Assembly (NCBI GenBank): GCA_030729785.1
Contig: JANQWS010000009.1
Coordinates: 1 to 44,169, forward strand
DNA length: 44,169 bases
Source: Algoriphagus sp.
GTDB taxonomy: Bacteria; Bacteroidota; Bacteroidia; Cytophagales; Cyclobacteriaceae
Reading direction: 5' to 3'
The notes under the pieces were generated by a model, which did no database searches, was not told the DNA's origin, and saw nothing but the letters and a program-made list of their open reading frames with translations. Numbering within the stretch: position 1 is the first letter of the stretch; the number at the start of each line of letters is the position of its first letter. The position numbers were made by a program, and so were the translations under genes. This document shows positions 7,576 to 17,889 of this stretch, piece after piece.

Positions 7576-8232
7576 TTAGGCATCGACAATTCGCCCATCC
7601 TTCATGACTACCTTCCGGTCAGCCATGTCTGCCAAGTCCTCGTTGTGTGTGACAATGACAAATGAAAGTTGAAACGTGTCTCGCAATTTAAAAAAAAGAT
7701 CATGCAGCGCTTTTGCATTGCTCGTATCTAGATTTCCACTTGGTTCATCTGCAAAAATAAAATCTGGATTATTGATCAGTGCTCGGGCAACGGAAACCCG
7801 CTGTTGTTCTCCCCCTGATAGTTCGGATGGCTTGTGATCCAAACGATGGCGGATGCCCAGAATTTCACCCAATTCTTCCGCACGCTTTTTCAGGGCTTTC
7901 TCCTCCTTTCCTTGAATAAAACCAGGAATACATATGTTTTCCAGTGCAGTAAATTCAGGAAGGAGGTTATGAAATTGAAAGACAAAGCCAATTTTAGCAT
8001 TTCGAAATTCTGCCAATGAATCTCCTTTCAATAGCATTAAATTTTGTTCATGAAAGGAAAGTTTACCCTGATCTGGACGGTCTAAGGTCCCGAGGATATG
8101 AAGCAGCGTACTTTTTCCTGCCCCTGAAGCACCTACAATAGACACAATTTCTCCCTTTGAAATTTCTAAATCGACTCCTTTTAAAACTTCCAGTGAACCG
8201 TACGATTTGTGGATACCTTTGGCAATTAGCAT
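7576..8232 (-). CDS. lolD: ABC transporter ATPase, LolD type
   Basis: A 218-residue stand-alone ABC ATPase with Walker A GASGAGKST (about residues 34-42), Q-loop VFQFHNLLPEF, signature LSGGEQQRV, Walker B FIFADEPSGNLD and switch histidine in VTHNED. LSGGEQQRV together with EPSGNLD is typical of the LolD/MacB/FtsE branch. It would drive release of outer-membrane lipoproteins from the inner membrane with LolC/E-type permeases. No permease is adjacent; the only LolE-like permease in the window is at 32479-33696. The ATPase could instead serve another MacB-like exporter. Confidence 0.85.
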   Translation of the reverse strand: MLIAKGIHKSYGSLEVLKGVDLEISKGEIVSIVGASGAGKSTLLHILGTLDRPDQGKLSFHEQNLMLLKGDSLAEFRNAKIGFVFQFHNLLPEFTALENICIPGFIQGKEEKALKKRAEELGEILGIRHRLDHKPSELSGGEQQRVSVARALINNPDFIFADEPSGNLDTSNAKALHDLFFKLRDTFQLSFVIVTHNEDLADMADRKVVMKDGRIVDA

Positions 8233-8320
8233 GCAATTAATTTTTAATTTTTTAAATGTAAAACAAATCCTTCTAAACCAGGAATTAACAGGCTGTTTTC
8301 CAAAAAATCAAAGATTCCAG

Positions 8321-8352
8321 TTTGCTATATTGCTCTTACACGCTTATCTTCG
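8321..8352 (+). promoter_or_regulatory. Promoter of sucC
   Basis: TTTG at 8321-8324 and TATCTTCG at 8345-8352 (one mismatch to TAnnTTTG) are 20 bp apart, the normal -33/-7 spacing in Bacteroidota. The predicted start near 8357 is 13 nt before the sucC ATG at 8370. Confidence 0.5.
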
Positions 8353-8369
8353 GGCAAAAATTTCCCCAG

Positions 8370-9578
8370 ATGAATATTCACGAATATCAGGCTAAAGAGG
8401 TCTTAAAAGGATATGGAGTTCGTATCCAAGAGGGTATTGTAGCCAGCACCCCAGAAGAAGCACATGAAGCAGCGATAAAGCTCAACGCGCAAACCGGCAC
8501 TTCTTGGTTCGTGATCAAAGCACAGATTCACGCAGGAGGTAGAGGCAAGGGTGAAGTGCAAGAAACAGGCTCCAGAGGGGTAGTACTTGCCAAGAAATTG
8601 GAAGATGTAAAAGAAAAAGCAGCAGCTATCTTGGGAGGAACCTTGGTGACCATCCAAACAGGTGCTGAAGGAAAAAAAGTAAATAAGGTATTGGTCGCAG
8701 AGGATGTGTACTATCCTGGCGCATCCGAACCCAAAGAATATTACTTATCTATTCTATTGGATAGAGCTACCGGATCCAACGTAATCATGGCATCTACTGA
8801 AGGTGGAATGGATATCGAAGAAGTAGCTGAGCACCATCCCGAAAAAATCATCAAGGAATGGATAGACCCAAAGGTTGGACTACAAGGTTTTCAAGCACGT
8901 AAAATTGCCTTTAAGCTTGGCTTGAGTGGAACTGCACATAAAGAGATGGTCAAATTTATCGCTTCGCTTTATGCTGCTTATGTAGGAACTGATTCCTCTC
9001 AATTTGAAATCAACCCCGTGCTTAAAACGTCTGACGACAAAATTTTAGCAGTGGACGCCAAAGTAAATGTGGATGACAACGCACTTTATCGTCAGCCAAA
9101 GCTAGCCGAATTGAGAGACTTGGCAGAAGAAGACCCTTTGGAAGTGGAGGCAGGTGAGTCTGGTCTCAATTATGTGAAATTGGACGGCAATGTAGGCTGT
9201 ATGGTGAATGGAGCAGGCCTTGCGATGGCTACCATGGACATGATCAAACTTTCTGGAGGAGAACCTGCCAATTTCCTAGATGTAGGTGGAGGAGCAAATG
9301 CCACTACAGTAGAAGCTGGCTTCAGAATCATTTTAAAAGACCCTAATGTGAAAGCCATTCTCATCAATGTATTCGGTGGAATCGTTCGCTGCGACCGTAT
9401 CGCCAATGGCGTGGTAGAAGCGTACAAATCAATTGGTGACATTCGGGTACCAATCATTGTTCGTCTTCAAGGTACCAATGCTGCAGAAGGAGCAAAAATT
9501 ATTGACGATTCAGGCTTGAAAGTTTTCTCTGCCATCACTTTGAAGGAAGCCGCAGAGCGAGTGAAAGCCGCACTCTAA
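8370..9578 (+). CDS. sucC: Succinate-CoA ligase, beta subunit
   Basis: 402 residues from the ATG at 8370 ([16 protein letters not shown], the canonical N-terminus; an upstream in-frame ATG at 8322 lies on the promoter). The N-terminal ATP-grasp domain has GGRGKGEVQ, and the C-terminal domain has [15 protein letters not shown] and [14 protein letters not shown]. With the alpha subunit it makes ATP or GTP from succinyl-CoA in the TCA cycle. sucD is not in the window; separate sucC and sucD loci are common in Bacteroidota. The tRNA-Arg gene follows 8 bp after the stop and may be co-transcribed. Confidence 0.96.
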   Translation: MNIHEYQAKEVLKGYGVRIQEGIVASTPEEAHEAAIKLNAQTGTSWFVIKAQIHAGGRGKGEVQETGSRGVVLAKKLEDVKEKAAAILGGTLVTIQTGAEGKKVNKVLVAEDVYYPGASEPKEYYLSILLDRATGSNVIMASTEGGMDIEEVAEHHPEKIIKEWIDPKVGLQGFQARKIAFKLGLSGTAHKEMVKFIASLYAAYVGTDSSQFEINPVLKTSDDKILAVDAKVNVDDNALYRQPKLAELRDLAEEDPLEVEAGESGLNYVKLDGNVGCMVNGAGLAMATMDMIKLSGGEPANFLDVGGGANATTVEAGFRIILKDPNVKAILINVFGGIVRCDRIANGVVEAYKSIGDIRVPIIVRLQGTNAAEGAKIIDDSGLKVFSAITLKEAAERVKAAL

Positions 9579-9586
9579 TTAAGTAT

Positions 9587-9660
9587 GCAGACGTAGTTCA
9601 ACTGGATAGAATATCGGATTTCGGCTCCGAGGGTTGAGGGTTCGAATCCTTCCGTCTGTA
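9587..9660 (+). tRNA. tRNA-Arg (anticodon UCG)
   Basis: A 74-nt cloverleaf. The acceptor arm is GCAGACG paired with CGTCTGT (one G-U), the D stem GTTC/GAAT, the anticodon stem TCGGA/TCCGA (9614-9618 and 9626-9630) with loop TTTCGGC and anticodon TCG at 9621-9623, and the T arm GAGGG/CCTTC with loop TTCGAAT. The discriminator is A9660; CCA is not encoded. It reads CGA (and CGN by wobble) arginine codons. A terminator follows directly. Confidence 0.95.
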
Positions 9661-9663
9661 CTC

Positions 9664-9693
9664 AAAAGCTCAAACGAAAGTTTGGGCTTTTTT
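9664..9693 (+). terminator. Rho-independent terminator after sucC/tRNA-Arg
   Basis: An 11-bp stem (9665-9675 with 9680-9690, one G-U pair) closes a GAAA tetraloop and runs into a T tract (9688-9694). It ends the sucC-tRNA transcript. Confidence 0.85.
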
Positions 9694-9733
9694 TATTTCC
9701 TTAGGCAACAAAAAAATGCATGGGTTAGAAAAT

Positions 9734-9758
9734 AAAAAAGCAGGAGAAAATCTCCTGC
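9734..9758 (-). terminator. Terminator on the minus strand
   Basis: Perfect 8-bp stem GCAGGAGA/TCTCCTGC (9740-9747 with 9751-9758) with a three-base loop. Six A residues at 9734-9739 give a U tract on the minus strand; on the plus strand the tail is weaker. It would end the candidate sRNA and any transcript coming from ppk1, whose stop is 370 bp away. Confidence 0.7.
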
Positions 9759-9804
9759 CCTTTATTTGAAAACTAAACCAACTATTATTTTAACTACCAC
9801 AATA
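9734..9804 (-). ncRNA. Candidate small RNA (about 70 nt)
   Basis: On the minus strand a well-spaced promoter (9809-9839) is followed about 45 nt later by a perfect terminator hairpin (9740-9758), with no open reading frame in between. The transcript would be about 70 nt, with an AU-rich 5' part and a terminator 3' end, the usual layout of a bacterial sRNA. This rests only on promoter and terminator shape; I recognise no known RNA family. The alternative is that the hairpin simply terminates ppk1 read-through. Confidence 0.3.
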
Positions 9805-9808
9805 GATT

Positions 9809-9839
9809 CAAAAATAGCACAATTCTCACTAAATCAAAA
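9809..9839 (-). promoter_or_regulatory. Promoter of candidate sRNA
   Basis: On the minus strand TTTTG (9835-9839) and TATTTTTG (9809-9816) lie 18 bp apart. The -7 element matches TAnnTTTG exactly and the -33 element fits TTTG. Confidence 0.4.
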
Positions 9840-10128
9840 TTCAAGGGAAAAAATTGAATTTTTTTATTTTTTCAAACTGAATTACTTAAAATATAATCCA
9901 ATTCAGAATAAAAAAATATAATTATGCCACTTATACCTATAAAAGTTCTGTTTATTTAGTTTTGACTACTTTAGGTTTAAATATTCATCCGAAACGTTAC
10001 AGCCGACTTACTAGTAGCAGTTCACAATTCGGTAGCGAGACACTTGTCTCAGTCCAGGATACTGCTTGACAGCATAAACTTCAACTTCATTTTTTTAAGT
10101 ACTATTAAATAGCTTGTCTAACCTGGGT
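9840..10128. other. AT-rich intergenic region downstream of ppk1
   Basis: No gene is supported. It contains a strongly AT-rich part (to about 9965) and a more GC-balanced part with a short palindrome, GAGACA/TGTCTC, at 10037-10050. The stretch 10015-10033 loosely resembles the GTTGACAATTATCCG edge of the repeat element at 31621-31635 and may be a decayed copy. Confidence 0.4.
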
Positions 10129-12300
10129 TCAACTCAATTCTGATGAGCTCGTATCTTCGATGGCTTCAAAAGGTTCCTTGTTTTCTACTAATTTAACTTG
10201 AAGTACCTCACTTGCCTCCACTTTAAAAAACTCTTGGTGAATATTAAACTTTGATTCTCCCTCTTTTGGTGACTTTGCTACGTAGGTCCCATCTTCCTGC
10301 ATGGCATAAGAGTTGACATTATCTCTTAGGTTGTAGGACAGAATGTTAATCAACTGTTTTTCTAAAAGTGGTGCTTCCACTTTAAATAAGGATTCCAATC
10401 GCTTATCAAAACTTCGAACCATCATGTCTGCACTACCAGAGTAGGTACGGGTATCGCCGTTGTTGTGAAAATGGTAAATGCGGCTATGCTCTAAGAAATC
10501 ACCCACAATGGAAAGAACTTCAATATTTTCACTCAATCCAATCCTACCAGGGCGAAGGCAACAAATACCTCGAACAATCAATTTGACTGGCACCCCTTGT
10601 TGGGAAGCACGGTAAAGGGCATAGATGATTTCCGAATCTTCCAAGGAATTTACCTTAATAAAAATACCACTAGGAAGTCCGTTTTTGGCATGCTCTGCTT
10701 CTTGTTCGATAAAAGAAATTAGCTGATGCCGCATATCCCGGGGTGCAGTGATCAAGTTAGTGTAGTCAGTAGGTAAGGAATGACCTGTAATTACATTGAA
10801 AAATTCGGATACATCATTGGCTAAGGTCTCGTTGGTGGTGAGTAATCCAATATCCGTGTATAGACGAGCCGTATCCTCATTGTAGTTACCTGATCCCAAG
10901 TGCACATAGCGGGTAATCTCTTGATCGTCTTTTTTTACGATGAGCAAAAGTTTGGTGTGCGTTTTCAAATTGGAGATTCCATAAATAACAAAGCAACCTG
11001 CTTTTTGAAGTTTCTTCGCTTCCCGGATGTTATTTTCTTCATCAAAACGAGCTTTGACTTCAAACAAAACAGAGACATGTTTTCCATTTTCCGCTGCTCG
11101 AAGTAGGGCTTTGGTGATTCTACTATCCTTGGCAAGACGATAAATGGTCATTTTTATGGCCATTACATCTGGATCTTCTGCTGCATTCTCTATAAGATCC
11201 AGAATTGAATCAATGTTATTGTATGGATGGTGCAGTAGAATATCTCGCTCCTTTAGCGTTTCAAAAATATCCGCCCTTCCCTCCTCCTGGTACGAGATTG
11301 GTTTAACAGGATTTGGTATTTGGGGCAATCGTTCCTTAAAGCGTTTATTGCCTACAATCTGCCAAAGCCCTGTAAAATCGATCATACTGGCCCTTTTTAC
11401 TATAAATACCGCATCAGGACGCAAATTCCAGCGTTCGAGTAAGGCATTTAACATCCATTTGGAGTATCCTTCCTCAATATCAATTCGAACCACACGCCCA
11501 GTCTTACGCTCCATCAACTTACGCTTCACCTCCTCCAGGAAGTTGGCATCCATGTCCTCACTTTCTTCTAAGGTAAAGTCTCCGTTTCGGGTAATTCTAA
11601 AAAGACTAACCGATTCGATTTCCACATTTCTAAAAAGGGAAATCAAATTTTCTCGGATAACTTCTTCGATGGGGATCAGTGTTAATGAGTTTTCCCGTTC
11701 GATCTCAAAAAAACGAGGAATATTGGCAGGAATTTGTACAAAACTCATCTTCCGCATGTCTTTTCGTTCCCCGGGGCTCGTAGTGACCACCCCAAAAACA
11801 AGCAGCTTGTTCATCAAAATGGGAAAAGTGCGGTAGCCATCGTACACCATAGGCGTCAGCATCGGATAGATTGCCTTTAAAAAATATTGCCTTACTTTTT
11901 CTTGCTCTTCCGGGGTGATTTTTGATACGTTGACCAAGGAAATTCCTTCTTGATGCAATTCCGGTAAAATTGTCTGAATAAAATGTTGCTCTTGGTCACC
12001 GTGAAACCGCTGGCATTCTTTCATCAATTTTTCCTTGAATGGTTCTTCACGCAAACCCGAGTAATCGACCCGCTCTTTTTCATAGTCCAGGTAATTATAC
12101 AAGGAGCCCACTCGAATCATAAAAAATTCATCCATATTGGATGCAGTGATTGCCAGGAACTTCAACTTTTCAAAGATGCTTCGAAAAGTTTTTTTGGATT
12201 GATCCAGGACTCGTTCATTGAATTTCACCCAACTCAGATCTCTGCTGATTAGGTCACTTTTTTGAATAGTCGGTTCGTATTTATCTGCTGCCAGTTTCAT
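10129..12300 (-). CDS. ppk1: Polyphosphate kinase 1
   Basis: This 723-residue enzyme polymerises the gamma-phosphate of ATP into polyphosphate. The N-terminal domain begins SRDLSWVKFNERVLDQ, as in all PPK1 proteins. The two phospholipase-D-like catalytic motifs are present: His448 in LKTHTKLLL and His605 in LEHSRIYHF. Their 157-residue spacing equals that of His435 and His592 in the E. coli enzyme, and HLGSGNYNEDTARLYTDIG is also conserved. The C-terminal tail after about residue 665 is an acidic extension. It is a single gene downstream of gyrB, separated from it by a terminator. Confidence 0.97.
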   Translation of the reverse strand: MKLAADKYEPTIQKSDLISRDLSWVKFNERVLDQSKKTFRSIFEKLKFLAITASNMDEFFMIRVGSLYNYLDYEKERVDYSGLREEPFKEKLMKECQRFHGDQEQHFIQTILPELHQEGISLVNVSKITPEEQEKVRQYFLKAIYPMLTPMVYDGYRTFPILMNKLLVFGVVTTSPGERKDMRKMSFVQIPANIPRFFEIERENSLTLIPIEEVIRENLISLFRNVEIESVSLFRITRNGDFTLEESEDMDANFLEEVKRKLMERKTGRVVRIDIEEGYSKWMLNALLERWNLRPDAVFIVKRASMIDFTGLWQIVGNKRFKERLPQIPNPVKPISYQEEGRADIFETLKERDILLHHPYNNIDSILDLIENAAEDPDVMAIKMTIYRLAKDSRITKALLRAAENGKHVSVLFEVKARFDEENNIREAKKLQKAGCFVIYGISNLKTHTKLLLIVKKDDQEITRYVHLGSGNYNEDTARLYTDIGLLTTNETLANDVSEFFNVITGHSLPTDYTNLITAPRDMRHQLISFIEQEAEHAKNGLPSGIFIKVNSLEDSEIIYALYRASQQGVPVKLIVRGICCLRPGRIGLSENIEVLSIVGDFLEHSRIYHFHNNGDTRTYSGSADMMVRSFDKRLESLFKVEAPLLEKQLINILSYNLRDNVNSYAMQEDGTYVAKSPKEGESKFNIHQEFFKVEASEVLQVKLVENKEPFEAIEDTSSSELS

Positions 12301-12370
12301 ACAGGTTTATTGTTTTTTCGGGTGATCTTACGAGGTAAACGAAATCTATGTTGGTGTATTTTAAATTTTT

Positions 12371-12398
12371 AAGAAAAAAAGGGGGCTAAAAAGCCCCC
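12371..12398 (-). terminator. Rho-independent terminator of gyrB
   Basis: GGGGGCT (12381-12387) pairs with AGCCCCC (12392-12398) around a four-base A loop. Seven or more A residues at 12373-12380 form the U tract on the minus strand. It sits 5 bp after the gyrB stop. Confidence 0.88.
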
Positions 12399-12403
12399 AG
12401 AAA

Positions 12404-14705
<2,302 letters not shown>

Positions 14706-15440
14706 ATGAATTACACGTTATTGGCGGATCTTGTTGGATTAGACAAGATCATCAACTCAGATCCAGTAGCCATTACCTTCTTTATTGGGTACATGGCTAT
14801 GTTTGCCTCTGCAGTTTTCTTTTTCGCAGAAAGAAACTCAGTGGAAGGAAAGTGGAAGCTTTCCCTATTGGTATCCGGACTTATCACGGGTATCGCTGCA
14901 GTACATTACTATTACATGAGAGATTTCTACCTACAAACAGGATCTAGCCCAACGGCTTTCCGTTATGTGGACTGGACCTTGACTGTACCTTTGATGTGCG
15001 TTGAGTTTTATTTATTAACTAAGCCTTTCGGTGCAAAAGGTTCTACCCTTTTCAAACTGATTGTAGCTTCCTTATTGATGTTAGTGACAGGTTATATTGG
15101 AGAGACCTCCGGCCTAGACAGTAACATTATGTGGGGTATTCTTTCAACAGTAGGTTACTTGTACATTGTGTATGAAGTATTTGCTGGTGACGTAGCCAAA
15201 TTGGCAAGCAGCTCTAACAGCCCTGCATTAGGAAAGGCAATGTTCCTATTGAAGATCTTCATCACTTTGGGATGGTCAATCTATCCTATTGGATACATGG
15301 TTCTTCCAGGAAACCTACTTTCTGGTATGTTTGAAGTAAGCTCTATTGATTTATTCTACAACCTTGCTGATGCAATCAACAAAATCGGTTTTGGTTTGGT
15401 AGTATACTCTGTAGCTGTTGCTGAAAGCAGCAAAAAATAA
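14706..15440 (+). CDS. Proteorhodopsin, light-driven proton pump
   Basis: This 244-residue protein has seven membrane helices. The pump signature in helix C is RYVDWTLTVPLMCVE: proton acceptor Asp89, Thr93 and donor Glu100 (DTE motif of H+ pumps). Arg86 precedes it, His67 in helix B is the proteorhodopsin histidine partner of the acceptor, Asp222 is the second counter-ion, and Lys226 binds retinal. Position 105 of the marine numbering is Met97, which predicts green absorption. The protein starts directly with a short N-terminus and no long signal. A strong terminator follows, then the genes for the last two steps of retinal synthesis. Confidence 0.97.
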   Translation: MNYTLLADLVGLDKIINSDPVAITFFIGYMAMFASAVFFFAERNSVEGKWKLSLLVSGLITGIAAVHYYYMRDFYLQTGSSPTAFRYVDWTLTVPLMCVEFYLLTKPFGAKGSTLFKLIVASLLMLVTGYIGETSGLDSNIMWGILSTVGYLYIVYEVFAGDVAKLASSSNSPALGKAMFLLKIFITLGWSIYPIGYMVLPGNLLSGMFEVSSIDLFYNLADAINKIGFGLVVYSVAVAESSKK

Positions 15441-15450
15441 TTAAACTTAG

Positions 15451-15485
15451 AGCTGCCTGTACGAAAGTGCAGGCAGCTTTTTTGT
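15451..15485 (+). terminator. Intrinsic terminator between rhodopsin and lycopene cyclase genes
   Basis: A 12-bp stem (15451-15462 with 15467-15478, one G-U pair) closes a GAAA tetraloop and is followed by T tract 15478-15484. The lycopene cyclase ATG is only 5 bp after the T tract, so there is no room for a separate promoter downstream of the hairpin. The terminator probably makes rhodopsin mRNA abundant and lets only a fraction of transcripts continue. Confidence 0.88.
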
Positions 15486-15489
15486 ACCT

Positions 15490-16629
15490 ATGAAAAAATA
15501 CGACTACATACTAGCAGGAGGAGGATGCGCAGGCTTGAGCCTGGTCTACCATCTACTAGACAGTAGTTTGAAAAATTCCCAAATCCTCATCCTTGAACCT
15601 ACACTAGGTGAGGTTCCCAACAAAACCTGGTGCTATTGGAACACAGCAGCACTTCCCATTCACCCAGAAGCGGCTCGATTTTCCTGGAATTCGTTTTACT
15701 TGCAACAAGGAAAGCAGCAACACCAACATGGGTTAGAAAAATTATCTTATTACCACCTCAACTCACATGACTTCTATGCCCACGTGCTTGAGAAGATTAA
15801 AAACTTCCCCAACGTACATTTTTTAAAAGCAGAAGTGAGTGCCATTCGTTGCATTGAAAACGAAGTTTACGTAGAAACTAATACCTCAGAAACTTACAGC
15901 AGCAGTTACGTTTTTGATTCCCGTAACTTTGTTAGCAATGAGAATCAAAATATTTTAAATCAAGTTTTTATAGGCTTACGAATTAAAAGTCAAACGGCTG
16001 TATTTGATCCCAACTCCATGGGTTTGATGGATTTCGACACGGCCTCATCCTCTGACTTTGATTTTATTTATACGCTCCCCTTCTCTAGCCAAGAGGCCTT
16101 GATTGAATACACCGCCTACACCAGCGAAACCCGCGGAGAAGAGGCACTTTTAAGTTCACTAAAGGATTTCCTTCAACAAAAATATGGGGAACTAGCATAC
16201 GAAATTACCTTTCAAGAATCTGGTCAGATTCCAATGACTACCCGAGTTCAGCCACAAACTTCCGGACCTCGCCATGTGCGAATCGGTACGGCAGCAGGCT
16301 GGACCAAGCCCTCCACAGGTTATACCTTTGCTCAAATCCAAGAAAACTGCAACCAATTGGTTACTCGCTTGGAAAAGGGAGCCACGCAAGACCTTCGATT
16401 CCCGCGGAAATCACGTTTCATCTTCTACGACAACATCCTGCTCAGCATCGCACACCACTGGCCAAAACGTCTTCCTGAGGTATTCATCAATCTTTTTTCG
16501 ACTTCATCTCCCGACTTAGTATTTCGCTTTTTGTCTGAAAAAACAACCTTTTGGGAAGAACTAAAGCTTTTATCTCGTTTGAAATTTGGCATTTTCCTAA
16601 AAGGACTTACCCGATATGGCACGTATTGA
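15490..16629 (+). CDS. crtY: Lycopene beta-cyclase
   Basis: A 379-residue flavoprotein of the CrtY type. The N-terminal dinucleotide-binding motif is DYILAGGGCAGLSLVYHLL; NKTWCYWNTA is conserved in bacterial lycopene cyclases, and TKPSTGYTFAQIQ is the C-terminal cyclase motif. It converts lycopene to beta-carotene, the precursor of retinal. The next gene overlaps by 14 bp and encodes the cleaving enzyme. crtE, crtB and crtI are not in the window. Transcription has to pass the terminator after the rhodopsin gene, or start inside that gene. Confidence 0.93.
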   Translation: MKKYDYILAGGGCAGLSLVYHLLDSSLKNSQILILEPTLGEVPNKTWCYWNTAALPIHPEAARFSWNSFYLQQGKQQHQHGLEKLSYYHLNSHDFYAHVLEKIKNFPNVHFLKAEVSAIRCIENEVYVETNTSETYSSSYVFDSRNFVSNENQNILNQVFIGLRIKSQTAVFDPNSMGLMDFDTASSSDFDFIYTLPFSSQEALIEYTAYTSETRGEEALLSSLKDFLQQKYGELAYEITFQESGQIPMTTRVQPQTSGPRHVRIGTAAGWTKPSTGYTFAQIQENCNQLVTRLEKGATQDLRFPRKSRFIFYDNILLSIAHHWPKRLPEVFINLFSTSSPDLVFRFLSEKTTFWEELKLLSRLKFGIFLKGLTRYGTY

Positions 16630-17494
16630 ATACCTGGCCAAAGGTATTGGATTAGGAATTGCTACCCTATTCCTAGTCCTTCCAAATCTCCCCCAAGAGA
16701 TTCAATTTCTCATTTTTGCATTGATTCTTTTACTTGTAGGCATTCCACACGGCGGAATAGATCACCTCATCCACAACCCGGACATTCGGCCTCAGGGACT
16801 AGCTTCCTTTATCCTACGCTACCTCCTACTTATGCTTGGTTATGGGCTATTGTGGTGGTTTTTGCCCTTAGCTGCCTTGATTGCCTTTTTAGGAATGTCT
16901 GCTTACCATTTTGGTCAATCGCATTTTTTGGAACAAGGAAAATTAGAAAATAAGGAAGGGCTGCTCTACCTGCTAAAAGGCGCATTTTTCCTATTTATTA
17001 TCCTCTTTGGAGATTGGGCTATGACCCAAGAAATCTTGAGTTCCATGATCTCCTTAGATCTTTCTGAAGAATTTAGACTGGGGATTTTGGGATTCTTGTT
17101 GGTGAGTTCCTTGATTGCTCAGGGCTTCAGTACCAAACCTTTTGGACTATCCGATGGACTGGATTACTTGATCCTCGCCCCAATCCTCTATTTCAGCCCG
17201 CTACTGATCAGTTTTAGCGTGTATTTTGGGTTTTGGCACTCCCTACCCAGTATGCTTGCTGAGTATACCTACCTGCGGAAAATCCCTGCCTTCAATTCGC
17301 CCTTGAAATTTGGAAAACAACTGCTTCCTTTTTCTGGAATTAGTTTAATAGGCATAGCAGGTATTTTATTTGCTGGACTGGAATTCTTAGCACCCAACCA
17401 ACTTTACCTATTGTTTTTCGTGCTGATTTCCTTGATTTCTCTCCCCCATATCCTGTATATGGATACTTTTTTGAAGGAAAAATTTCAAAATTGA
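16616..17494 (+). CDS. blh: Beta-carotene 15,15'-dioxygenase, Brp/Blh family
   Basis: A 292-residue integral membrane protein that cleaves beta-carotene into two retinal molecules. The iron-binding histidines fall in the family motifs GIPHGGIDHLIHN, SAYHFGQSHF, FGFWHSLPSML and SLPHILYMD. About eight hydrophobic helices are visible. The start overlaps crtY by 14 bp, which favours coupled translation. Together with crtY it supplies the chromophore for the adjacent rhodopsin. The 3' end overlaps the convergent CoA-binding gene by 10 bp. Confidence 0.93.
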   Translation: MARIEYLAKGIGLGIATLFLVLPNLPQEIQFLIFALILLLVGIPHGGIDHLIHNPDIRPQGLASFILRYLLLMLGYGLLWWFLPLAALIAFLGMSAYHFGQSHFLEQGKLENKEGLLYLLKGAFFLFIILFGDWAMTQEILSSMISLDLSEEFRLGILGFLLVSSLIAQGFSTKPFGLSDGLDYLILAPILYFSPLLISFSVYFGFWHSLPSMLAEYTYLRKIPAFNSPLKFGKQLLPFSGISLIGIAGILFAGLEFLAPNQLYLLFFVLISLISLPHILYMDTFLKEKFQN

Positions 17495-17889
17495 CCTGTA
17501 GTCAACATCACCAAAGTACAAGCTTCTAGGGCCTCAATCCCTGACTCTTTTGCCTTGGAGAAAAATTCAGAATTGGCTGTTCCTGGGTTAAAAATGATCC
17601 GCTTAGGCCCCAGTCCAATCAAGTAATCCATCCATTCGGCCTGGTTTTGAGGCCCTAAATACAAGGTTACCGTATGGATTCCTGCTAAAGTAGGCTTTTG
17701 ACGCAAGTCCACAATTCCCTTTCCAAATACCACCCCTTTTTTGATTCCAATAGGGATAAATGGAATTCCTTTGGCTTGCAATAAGTCAGCTGCTCGGTAG
17801 GCATAGCGCTCGGGATTATCCGTGGCGCCCACCACTAGGGTCAATTTAGTTTTATTTGGCGCGCTGCCCATAGTGTCGATCCCGCTCAA
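17485..17889 (-). CDS. CoA-binding domain (Rossmann) protein
   Basis: A 134-residue single-domain protein of the CoA_binding_2 type: KLTLVVGATDNPERYAYRAADLL, then GIPFIPIGIKKG, TVTLYLGPQNQAEW and RIIFNPGTANSEFF, matching the nucleotide-binding half of succinyl-CoA synthetase alpha proteins but without the catalytic part. The ATG at 17871 (MGSAPNKTK) may be the true start, since the first six residues lie within the overlap with the acyltransferase gene. It is the last gene after two acyltransferases. A role in CoA or acyl-CoA sensing would fit but is not shown. Confidence 0.8.
   Translation of the reverse strand: MSGIDTMGSAPNKTKLTLVVGATDNPERYAYRAADLLQAKGIPFIPIGIKKGVVFGKGIVDLRQKPTLAGIHTVTLYLGPQNQAEWMDYLIGLGPKRIIFNPGTANSEFFSKAKESGIEALEACTLVMLTTGQF

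Noticed and set aside
8370..9578. sucC without sucD considered as a broken operon
   Set aside because: Separate sucC and sucD loci are normal in many Bacteroidota, and sucC itself is complete with its own promoter and terminator.
10037..10050. GAGACA/TGTCTC palindrome considered as a terminator of ppk1
   Set aside because: The two-base loop is too small for a stable hairpin and there is no U tract; the hairpin at 9740-9758 is a much better candidate.
11144..11836. A 230-codon serine-rich frame on the plus strand
   Set aside because: It is fully inside ppk1 on the opposite strand; ppk1 has complete catalytic motifs and the antisense frame resembles no family.
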